Origin: CAZTHL01 sp964613585
Lineage (GTDB): Bacteria > Pseudomonadota > Alphaproteobacteria > DSM-16000 > Inquilinaceae
DNA: 14,665 nucleotides
Assembly (NCBI GenBank): GCA_964613585.1
Contig: CAZTHL010000093.1
Location: forward strand, 1-14,665
Reading direction: 5' to 3'
The position numbers and the translations under genes were made by a program. Positions 1 through 6,558 of the stretch are shown here, piece by piece. The stretch's first letter is position 1, and each line of letters begins with the position of its first letter. The notes under the pieces are model-generated. The model was not told the origin of the DNA and searched no databases. It saw only the letters and a program-made list of their open reading frames with translations.

Positions 1-237
1 TGATCGACCTGATCGAGCGGTGGCGGACGCAAGCCGTCGAGGCAAGCGTCCGGGTAACCACCCAAGAACGACGCGCAGCAGAAGTTGCGTGTCGAGGCGA
101 TCCGTCTTGGCACGTCGCCGGTCCCTTGAGACCGCCACGCTGCTGGCATGAAGGACGAGCCCCTCAATGCCGCGCTGCCGCAGCCAGCGCGCGAGCCAGA
201 AACCGTCACGGCCCGCCTCGTAGGTGACGACGATCCG
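1..237 (-). pseudogene. IS110-family transposase fragment (N-terminal DEDD domain, truncated)
   Basis: Read on the minus strand from about 237 down to 55, the frame gives RIVVTYEAGRDGFWLARWLR, then HASSVAVSRDRRRAKTDRLD, then a segment ending VVLGWL. This is the well-conserved block of IS110-family transposases. The Glu of YEAG and the two Asp of KTDRLD correspond to three of the four DEDD catalytic acids known in that family; the first Asp, near the N-terminus, is absent. Upstream, family resemblance stops at about 237-255. Below position 55 the frame stays open to the window edge but no longer resembles the family (an indel or junction is likely). About 60 recognisable codons remain, so this is a remnant, not a gene. 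No IS110 end or bridge-RNA region can be identified. It lies directly behind the decayed IS256 copy, suggesting sequential insertion and deletion. The family call rests on motif recognition without an alignment. Confidence 0.8.
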
Positions 238-392
238 CGAGATCGGGCCTACGCGCCCACCGAATACAAGGTTGCAGCGCACGTGATGTGCGCCCTGCAA
301 GCCGGCTCCACCTCGGGACTAGCGTCCGTCTTCCCCGTAGAACGGAGAGCGCTATCAAGCCAACAAATCCCTTGCCACCAAGAGCCCCATAC
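238..392. other. Unassigned junction between two IS remnants
   Basis: This stretch lies between the last recognisable codon of the IS256 transposase (about 393) and the first recognisable codon of the IS110 fragment (about 237). The IS256 reading frame continues through it to a TAG at 249-251, adding about 47 codons that do not look like an IS256 C-terminus. The only local structure I see is a small perfect hairpin, GCGCAC at 277-282 and GTGCGC at 288-293 with a 5-base loop. It is also the least GC-biased part of the left flank. It may be a scrap of the sequence present before the IS events, or a third remnant. Confidence 0.4.
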
Positions 393-1532
393 AAGTGTCA
401 TGTAGCGGGCTCGCTGGACCGCCCATTCGTCGTTTTGCTCGAGCAGCAGGGCGCCGACCAGCCGTGTGATCGCCGCCTCGTTGGGGAAGATGCCGACGAC
501 CTCGGTGCGCCGCTTGATCTCGCCGTTCAGGCGTTCGAGCGGGTTGGTCGAGTGCAGCTTGGCCCGGTGCTGGGCGGGGAAGTGCATGTAGGCCAGGACG
601 TCCTCTTCGGCGTCGTCCATCAGCTTGGCAAGCTTCGGCAGCCGGGCGCGCAGCTGATCGGCGACGCTGCGCCACTGGGTCTTTGCGGCTTGGTGGGTTT
701 CCTGGGCGAAGGCGGTGGCGACGAAGGCCGAGACGACGCGGCGGCCGCTCTTGCCGGCGTGCGCCAGGGCGTTGCGCATGAAATGGACCCGGCAGCGTTG
801 CCAGGTGGTGCTCAGGACGCGCGCGACCGCCGGCTTGATGCCTTCGTGGGCGTCGGAGATCACCAGCTTGACGCCGCGCAAGCCCCGCCGGGCCAGGCCG
901 CGCAGGAAATCGGTCCAGAACGGTTCCGCCTCCGACGGGCCGATCTCCATGCCGAGCACCTCGCGCCGCCCGTCGGTGTTGACGCCGATCGCCATGATCG
1001 CCGCGACCGAGGTGACGCGACCATGCCGGCGGACCTTGACGTAGGTGGCATCGATCCAGAGGTAGGGCCAGTCGCCTTCGATCGGGCGGGTCAGGAAGGC
1101 GCCGACCCGCTCGTCGATCTCCGAGCACAGCCGCGATACCTGGCTCTTGGACACCCCCGTCATGCCGAGCGCCTTGACCAGGTCGTCGACCGACCGGGTC
1201 GACACGCCCTGGACGTAGGCCTCCTGGATCACCGCGGCGAGCGCCTTCTAGGCCATGCGCCGGGGCTCCAGGAAGCTCGGGAAATAGCTGCCCTTGCGCA
1301 GCTTGGGGATGCGCAGCTCCACCGCCCCCGCCCGGGTCTCCCAGACCCGGTCGCGGTAGCCGTTGCGCTGGACCAGCCGATCGGGGCTCTTCTCGCCGAG
1401 GCCGGCGCCGGTGCGCGCGCCGACCTCCAGCTCCATCAGCCGTTCGGCGGCGAAGCCGATCATCTCGCGCAGCAGATCGGCATCGCCGCTCTTCTCCAAC
1501 AGGCCGCGCAGGACCATCATGTCCTCGGTCAT
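393..1532 (-). pseudogene. IS256-family transposase, broken by an in-frame amber codon and C-terminally truncated
   Basis: The frame begins MTEDMMVLRGLLEKSGDADL with a good ribosome binding site (GGAGG on the minus strand, 8 bases upstream). It reads 94 codons to EPRRMA, hits TAG at 1248-1250, and resumes at once in the same frame with KALAAVIQEAYVQGVSTRSV, a join typical of intact IS256-family proteins. The catalytic DDE triad is preserved: Asp in LWIDATYVKV, Asp in VISDAHEG and Glu in ERLNGEIKRRTEVVG. The Cys and His of RCRVHFMRN are also kept. Homology ends at about 393 after ARYMTL, where related proteins usually continue ETI and run about 15-20 residues further. The frame instead runs into unrelated DNA and stops at 249. 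With a premature stop, a lost tail and no right terminal repeat, the copy is probably dead unless amber is suppressed. Confidence 0.9.
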
Positions 1533-1540
1533 CGTGGGGT

Positions 1541-1545
1541 CCTCC
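1541..1545 (-). promoter_or_regulatory. Ribosome binding site of the IS256 transposase
   Basis: The plus strand reads cctcc here, i.e. GGAGG on the minus strand, 8 bases before the ATG at 1532-1530. It supports MTEDMMV as the original start of the broken transposase. Confidence 0.6.
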
Positions 1546-2217
1546 AGGTCGGGGTAAGGTCGGGCAACACAACCCTAACCGGACACCGCGATGGCCGCCC
1601 GCTATGGATAACCGGCCCGTCTCCGCCAGACTCACGGCGGTCGCGGCGACGGGCCGGTTACCCACAGCTACACCACGCCATGGGACATCAACGGATCGGG
1701 CGCCTATTCCCGGCGGGCGTCCCAGTCGACCCGTCCGCGCCTCAGGCGCGCTGTGCCCTCGGTCGGCGCACCGACCTGGACATCCCCCTGGAGGGCGGCA
1801 GGGCCGGTTCCTGCAGGACCCATAGGGAACGGGCATCGGTGTCATCCGACCTCCGGCCGCTGCCGGAAGGACCCGCCAACAGCCCATGCGTGGGACTTAC
1901 GGCCGAGTTTTCCTTGAATAAGACTCGATTTTCCTATATCAAGGCCGCGTCGTGGGAGGCGAGGACGGCTGGGAGGGGAGCGCGGCATGGTGTTCGGAAC
2001 CGGCAGCGGGGAGACGGTTCACCGGCGGGGCGGCTCCGGGGACCAGCCGGGGCCGGCGGGTCGGGGCCAAGGTTTTGATCCGGCTCGTTCTTGTGCACTG
2101 CAGCATGATCGGGCCGGCGGCCGGAGCCTACGGACGCCTACATTTCGCGACCGGATCGGCGTAGGGCTTCAGCGCGGCGGCCGCGCCCACCGTGGCGCCG
2201 CCGCCAGGACCGTGGGC
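1546..2217. other. Gene-free region between the IS256 remnant and the 3' end of polA
   Basis: I see no credible coding sequence here; open frames on both strands have no recognisable domains and belong to long GC-driven shadow frames. The part nearest the transposase (about 1558-1590) should contain the IS256 left end: the minus strand reads GTGTCCGGTTAGGGTTGTG just before the leader. I cannot find the partner repeat at the other end. A strong imperfect inverted repeat occupies 1601-1668. An AT-rich patch at 1901-1945 contrasts with the surroundings and contains a weak promoter-like pair (TTGAAT at 1914-1919 and TATATC at 1935-1940, spacing 15, shorter than ideal). No clear terminator follows polA. 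Confidence 0.5.
1601..1668. repeat. Imperfect 21-bp inverted repeat with nested hairpin
   Basis: The left arm at 1601-1621 and the reverse complement of the right arm at 1648-1668 match at 19 of 21 positions. The inner 13 bases (TAACCGGCCCGTC, 1609-1621, against 1648-1660) are perfect. The 26-base loop holds a second small stem, CCGCC at 1623-1627 with GGCGG at 1636-1640. The structure lies about 70 bases outside the transposase start, just beyond the candidate IS256 left end. It could be a transcription-blocking hairpin at the element border, a terminator-like insertion target, or a chromosomal repeat. No T-run flanks it on either side. Confidence 0.7.
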
Positions 2218-5082
2218 CTAATGCACCGCGGCCCAGCTGTCGCCGATGTTGGCGTCGGCGACGAGCGGGACCTCGAGCGAGGCAGATCCCTCCATCACCT
2301 GCTTGACCAGCGCGGCCGCCTGCTCCGCCTCCCCCTCCGGGGCCTCGAGCAGCAGCTCGTCGTGGACCTGGAGCAGCATGCGGGTCGTCAGGCCGGCCCG
2401 GGCCAGGGCGCCCGGGATCCGCACCATGGCGCGCTTGATGATGTCGGCGGCGGTGCCCTGGATCGGCGCGTTGATCGCCTGCCGCTCGGCGAAGCCGCGG
2501 CGCGCCGGGTTCGGGTCCTTGATCGCCGGGATGTGCACCTTGCGGCCGTAGAGCGTGGTGACGAAGCCGCGCTCCCGGCACTCCTTCTTCGTGCGGTCCA
2601 TGTAGGCCTTGAGCTCGGAGAACCGCTCCAGATAGGCGTCGATGAAGGCCTTGGCCTCGCTCTGCGGGATGCCGAGCTGGGCGGCCAGGCCGAACGGCGA
2701 GATTCCGTAGATGATGCCGAAGTTGATGGTCTTGGCGCGGCGGCGGATCTCCGGCGTCATCCCGGCCAGGGGCACGCCGAACACCTGGCTCGCCGTCATG
2801 GCATGGATGTCGATGCCGTCGCGGAACGCCTGGCGCAGCGTCGCGATGCCGGCGATGTGCGCGACCAGGCGCAGCTCGATCTGGCTGTAGTCGACCGAGA
2901 TCAGCCGGTGGCCCGGCTCCGGCACGAAGGCCTCGCGGATCTTGCGGCCCTCCTCGGTACGCACCGGGATGTTCTGCAGGTTGGGCTCGTTCGAGGACAG
3001 CCGGCCGGTGTTGGTCGCCGCCAGGCTGAACGAGGTGTGCACCCGCCCTGTGCGCGGGTTGATGTCCTCGACCAGGGCGTCGGTGTAGGTGCCCTTGAGC
3101 TTGGCGAGCTGGCGCCAGTCGAGCACGCGCCGGGCGATGTCGTGGCCCTGGGCGGCGATCACCTCGAGCACGCCCGAATCCGTGCTGTAGGTGCCGCCCT
3201 TGCTCTTCCGGCCGCCGGGAATGCCCATCTCGCCGAACAGCACCTCGCCCAGCTGCTTGGGCGAGCCGACGTTGAACGGATGGCCGGCCAGGCGGTGGAT
3301 CTCGGCCTCCAGGGTTGCCAGGCGTTCGGAAAATTCGGTCGACAGACGCTGCAGCCGGGCGCGGTCGACCTTGACCCCGTGCATCTCCATCTCGCCGATC
3401 ACCGCCACCAGCGGCCGCTCGAGGGTCTCGTAGACCGTGGCCATGCGCTCCGGCACCAGCCGCGGCTTGAGCACGGTGAACAGCCGCCGGGTCACCTCGG
3501 CGTCCTCGGCGGCATAGTCCCGCGCGCGCTCGAGCGGCACCTGATCGAAGGTGATCTGGTGCTTGCCGCTGCCGCACACCTCCTCGTACTTGATCGTCCG
3601 GTGGTTGAGGTGCAACTGGGCCAGCTCGTCGAGGCCGTGGCCATGGGCGCCGCCGTCGAGCACATAGGACAGCAGCAGAGAGTCGTCCGACGGCGCCGGG
3701 CGCACGCCGTTGCGCGCCAGGATCTGCCAATCGTATTTGAGGTTGTGGCCGATCTTGAGGACCGACGGGTCCTCGAGCATGGGCTTGAGGATGGCGAGCG
3801 CCCGGGCGAGCGGGATCTGCCGGGGCGCCTCGGCGGCGTCCAGGTCGAGCCCGTCGGGCTTGCGGTGGCCCACGGGCACGTAGCAGGCGCGGCCCGGATG
3901 GACGCAGAGCGAGATCCCCGCCAGGGCGGCGCGGGCGCCGTTGAGGGAGTCGGTCTCGGTGTCGACGGCGACCAGGCCGGCCTCAAGCGCCTCGGCGGCC
4001 CAGGCCTCGAGCGCCGCCTCGTCCTGCACCAGCTCGTAGACCGGGCCCTCCGCCGCACCCGGCCCGGCCTCGGCGACCACGGCCGCGCCCGGGGCGCCGG
4101 CGCCGTACAGCTCGTTCTCGACCCGGGCGGCGATCGACTTGAACTCCTGCTCGCGCAGGAAGGCGAGCAGCTTGGTCCGGTCGGCCAGGTCGATGCGGAT
4201 GTCCTCGAGCGCCAGCGGCAGGTCGACCGCGTCGTCGAGCCGGACCAGCCGGCGCGACAGGCGGGCGTCCTCGGCATGGTCGATCAGCGCCTGGCGCCGC
4301 TTCGGCTGCTTGATCTCGCCGGCCCGGGCGAGCAGCGTCTCCAGGTCGCCGTAGGTGTCGATCAGCTGGGCCGCGGTCTTCGGACCGATGCCGGGCACGC
4401 CCGGCACATTGTCGGTGGCGTCGCCGGCCAGCGCCTGCAGATCGACCATCTTGTCCGGCGGCACGCCCCATTTCTCGCGCACGGCGGCGGCGTCGATCGG
4501 GAGGGTCTTGATCGGGTCGAGCATGGTGACGTCGTCGTCGACCAGCTGCATCAGGTCCTTGTCGGAGGAGACGATGACCACCTTCGCGCCCCGGGCGCGG
4601 GCCCGGCGGCAGTAGGAGGCGATCAGGTCGTCGGCCTCGTAGCCCTCGATCTCCAGCTGCGGCAGGCCGAACGCGTTGGTCGCCGCGCGGATCAGGCCGA
4701 ACTGCGGCACCAGGGCCTCCGGCGGCTCGGCGCGGTTGGCCTTGTAGTCGGGCGAGATCCGCTTGCGGAAGGTGTCCTCCGAGGCGTCGAACAGCACCGC
4801 CACCCGGCTCGCCTTCAGCTCCGCCAGCAGCTTGATCAGCATGGTGCAGAAGCCGTAGACGGCATTGACCGGGGTGCCGTCGGCCCGGCGGGTCATCATC
4901 GGCAGGGCGTGGAAGGCGCGGAAGATGTAGCCCGAGCCGTCGATCAGGTAATAGACCTCGGGCCCGGCCGCGGCCTCGGCGGTCGGGGCGGCCTCCGGGC
5001 CCGGGCCGTTCAGCTCCGGGGTGGCCGGCTCCGGGGTGGCCGGCTCCGGGGTGGCCGGCGCCTCGAGGGGGCTGTCGCTCAT
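2218..5082 (-). CDS. polA: DNA polymerase I
   Basis: A 954-residue full-length DNA polymerase I, with 5'-3' exonuclease, 3'-5' exonuclease and polymerase activities for Okazaki-fragment maturation and gap repair. The 5' nuclease domain spans about residues 43-330 (YYLIDGSGYIFRAFHALP, EADD at 149-152, SSDKD at 172-176, GDATDNVPGVPGIGPKTA). The proofreading domain looks active: Asp374 and Glu376 in VDTETD, Asp451 in NLKYD, and Tyr523 with Asp527 in YAAED. In the polymerase domain, motif A is SVDYSQIELR (Asp731), motif B has Lys784 and Tyr792, and motif C is QVHDE (907-909). The start at 5082 leaves an unusual Ala/Pro/Glu/Thr-rich leader of about 40 residues with PATPE repeats; no start codon lies closer to the nuclease domain. 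The ATG is 33 bases after the transporter stop, so the genes are probably cotranscribed. The ribosome binding site is weak. Confidence 0.97.
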   Translation of the reverse strand: MSDSPLEAPATPEPATPEPATPELNGPGPEAAPTAEAAAGPEVYYLIDGSGYIFRAFHALPMMTRRADGTPVNAVYGFCTMLIKLLAELKASRVAVLFDASEDTFRKRISPDYKANRAEPPEALVPQFGLIRAATNAFGLPQLEIEGYEADDLIASYCRRARARGAKVVIVSSDKDLMQLVDDDVTMLDPIKTLPIDAAAVREKWGVPPDKMVDLQALAGDATDNVPGVPGIGPKTAAQLIDTYGDLETLLARAGEIKQPKRRQALIDHAEDARLSRRLVRLDDAVDLPLALEDIRIDLADRTKLLAFLREQEFKSIAARVENELYGAGAPGAAVVAEAGPGAAEGPVYELVQDEAALEAWAAEALEAGLVAVDTETDSLNGARAALAGISLCVHPGRACYVPVGHRKPDGLDLDAAEAPRQIPLARALAILKPMLEDPSVLKIGHNLKYDWQILARNGVRPAPSDDSLLLSYVLDGGAHGHGLDELAQLHLNHRTIKYEEVCGSGKHQITFDQVPLERARDYAAEDAEVTRRLFTVLKPRLVPERMATVYETLERPLVAVIGEMEMHGVKVDRARLQRLSTEFSERLATLEAEIHRLAGHPFNVGSPKQLGEVLFGEMGIPGGRKSKGGTYSTDSGVLEVIAAQGHDIARRVLDWRQLAKLKGTYTDALVEDINPRTGRVHTSFSLAATNTGRLSSNEPNLQNIPVRTEEGRKIREAFVPEPGHRLISVDYSQIELRLVAHIAGIATLRQAFRDGIDIHAMTASQVFGVPLAGMTPEIRRRAKTINFGIIYGISPFGLAAQLGIPQSEAKAFIDAYLERFSELKAYMDRTKKECRERGFVTTLYGRKVHIPAIKDPNPARRGFAERQAINAPIQGTAADIIKRAMVRIPGALARAGLTTRMLLQVHDELLLEAPEGEAEQAAALVKQVMEGSASLEVPLVADANIGDSWAAVH
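5013..5057 (-). repeat. Three perfect 15-bp tandem repeats encoding the PolA N-terminal PATPE tail
   Basis: The plus-strand unit gctccggggtggccg occurs exactly three times in a row (5013-5027, 5028-5042, 5043-5057). On the minus strand it encodes the pentapeptide PATPE within residues 8-23 of PolA. The period is a multiple of three, so copy-number change would not shift the frame. Confidence 0.9.
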
Positions 5083-5115
5083 GGGCCCCAGGATAGGGCA
5101 TCGGCGCGCCGGCCG

Positions 5116-6474
5116 CTATTCGTCCGGCCGGGCCGCGGGCTCCTTGACGCCGATCAGCACGATCCCGCCCAGGATCACCAGGACCAGCACCGGGGCGAGG
5201 CCGATCCTCTGGCTCGCCGTGGCGGCGGTGACGGCGGCGACCAGCGCCGGGCCGACGAAGGCGGTCAGCTTGCCGGAGGCCTGGAAGAAGCCGAACATCT
5301 CGGTCGTCAGGTCGGGCGGGGCCAGGCGCACCATCAGCGAGCGGCTGGCCGACTGGGTCGGGCCGATGAACAGGCCCATGGGGAGGGCGAGCGCCCACAG
5401 CCAGGCCTCGGACTCGATGACCAGCAAGGGGCTGCCGAACAGCAGCAGGCCGCCCAGGCCGACCAGGATGGTGCGGCGCGGCCCGATGATGTCGTCGATG
5501 AAGCCGAACAGGGCGGCGCCCAGACCGGCGGTGACGTTGAGGGCGATGCCGAACAGCAGCACCTCCTCCACCTCCATGCCGAAGGTGCCGGCGACATAGA
5601 TGCCGCCGAAGCTGAACAGGGTGTTGAGCCCGTCGATGTAGAGGATGCGGGCGATCAGGAAGCGGACGATGTTCCTGTAGGCGCGCAGCTTGCGGACGGT
5701 GTCGGCCAGCTGGGCGAGACCGCGGCGGGTGGCCGCCCCGAGCGACAGGCCGGTCGACGGCCGGTCGGGGGTGAGCAGGAACAAGGGCAGGGCGAACAGC
5801 GCGAACCACAGGGCGACGAACGGGCCGACGACGCGGACATGCTCGGCCGCCGCCGTGTCGAGCGGGATCAGCGGATTGTCGGCCCGGACGAACAGCACCA
5901 GGGACAGGGCCAGGCAGGACAGGCCGCCGGCGTAGCCCAGGCCCCAGGCCCAGCCGGACCAGCGGCCGATCCGGCTCGGCGGGACCAGGGCCGGCAGCTG
6001 GCTGTCGTAGAACACGAGCGCCAGGTGGAAGGACAGGGTGCCGAGGCCGACCAGGACGAGGGCCGGGACGGCGTCGGCCGGGTCGGGCTCGATCCACCAC
6101 AGCGCGGCGGTGGCGACGACGCAGGTGGCGGTGGCGGCGCCGAGCCAGCGCTTGAGGCGGCCGCGGTTGTCGGCGACGGCGCCGGCGATCGGGCTGAGGA
6201 CGGCGATGGCGAGGCCGGAGAGCGACAGCATCCAGCCCCACAGGCTGGTGCCCTCGGTGGCCGAGGGCGCGACCTCGCGGGCGAAGTAGGCGCTGAACAC
6301 GAAGGTCAGGATGACCGTGGCGAAGCCGTTGGTGGCCCAGTCGTAGACGGCCCAGGACCAGAGCGCGCGCCGGGGGACCGGGCCGCGCGGCGGCCGGGCC
6401 GCCCCGGGCTCGGCGGTCCCCGGCTCGGCGGTCCCCGGCTCGGCCGCCCCGGGCTCGGCGGAAGGTGTGCTCAT
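5116..6474 (-). CDS. MFS transporter, UMF1 / Atg22-like family
   Basis: A 452-residue integral membrane protein. After a Pro/Glu-rich cytoplasmic N-terminus of about 35 residues, the family hallmark WSWAVYDWATNGFATVI (about 39-55) begins the first membrane segment. A run of hydrophobic segments follows over residues 80-440. Other family-like motifs are LVFYDSQLPALVPP (about 153-166), IGRWSGWAWGLGYAGG (169-184) and QSASRSLMVRLAPP (374-387). These match the UMF1 branch of the major facilitator superfamily (Pfam ATG22). Bacterial members are mostly uncharacterised, so the substrate cannot be stated. The length fits the family apart from the N-terminal tail. It lies 84 bases downstream of the acyl ligase fusion and 33 bases upstream of polA on the same strand. 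A modest AGGA about 6 bases before the ATG supports the start. No promoter is evident in the 84-base gap, consistent with an operon. Confidence 0.9.
   Translation of the reverse strand: MSTPSAEPGAAEPGTAEPGTAEPGAARPPRGPVPRRALWSWAVYDWATNGFATVILTFVFSAYFAREVAPSATEGTSLWGWMLSLSGLAIAVLSPIAGAVADNRGRLKRWLGAATATCVVATAALWWIEPDPADAVPALVLVGLGTLSFHLALVFYDSQLPALVPPSRIGRWSGWAWGLGYAGGLSCLALSLVLFVRADNPLIPLDTAAAEHVRVVGPFVALWFALFALPLFLLTPDRPSTGLSLGAATRRGLAQLADTVRKLRAYRNIVRFLIARILYIDGLNTLFSFGGIYVAGTFGMEVEEVLLFGIALNVTAGLGAALFGFIDDIIGPRRTILVGLGGLLLFGSPLLVIESEAWLWALALPMGLFIGPTQSASRSLMVRLAPPDLTTEMFGFFQASGKLTAFVGPALVAAVTAATASQRIGLAPVLVLVILGGIVLIGVKEPAARPDE
6407..6462 (-). repeat. 15-bp tandem repeat (about 3.7 units) encoding the transporter's N-terminal AEPGT tail
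   Basis: The unit ggctcggcggtcccc is perfect at 6407-6421 and 6422-6436, followed by a degenerate third unit and a partial fourth. On the minus strand it encodes AEPGA/AEPGT pentapeptides over residues 6-25. The period and the Pro-x-Thr-x-Glu flavour of the product resemble the repeat in the next gene, polA. Confidence 0.85.
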
Positions 6475-6558
6475 CCGGTGTCCTGGGGCTCCCTTCGGGG
6501 GTCCCTTCGAGGCAGGCTCGGCTCCGCGGGAACGGGGCTCGGGGGGAGGCCGTCGAGA

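Noticed and set aside
3..56. Plus-strand peptide IDLIERWRTQAVEASVRV at the left edge, looking like a protein C-terminus
   Set aside because: It is too short, has no stop at a sensible place (the frame runs on into the antisense of the IS110 fragment), and cannot be tied to a family.
355..1887. A 510-codon minus-strand frame overlapping the transposase
   Set aside because: It is the neighbouring frame of the transposase, with Arg/Gly/Pro-rich nonsense. The DDE motifs are in the other frame.
1914..1940. Promoter TTGAAT ... TATATC
   Set aside because: The spacing is only 15 bases and no gene follows on that strand before the polA antisense; kept only as a remark in the intergenic entry.
288..2078. 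A 596-codon plus-strand frame over the IS256 remnant and its flank
   Set aside because: It is antisense to a recognised transposase and its product shows no domain; explained by GC content.
2185..2217. Terminator hairpin right after polA (GCCCAC and GTGGGC)
   Set aside because: Only six paired bases with a long loop and no T-run; not above what GC-rich DNA gives by chance.
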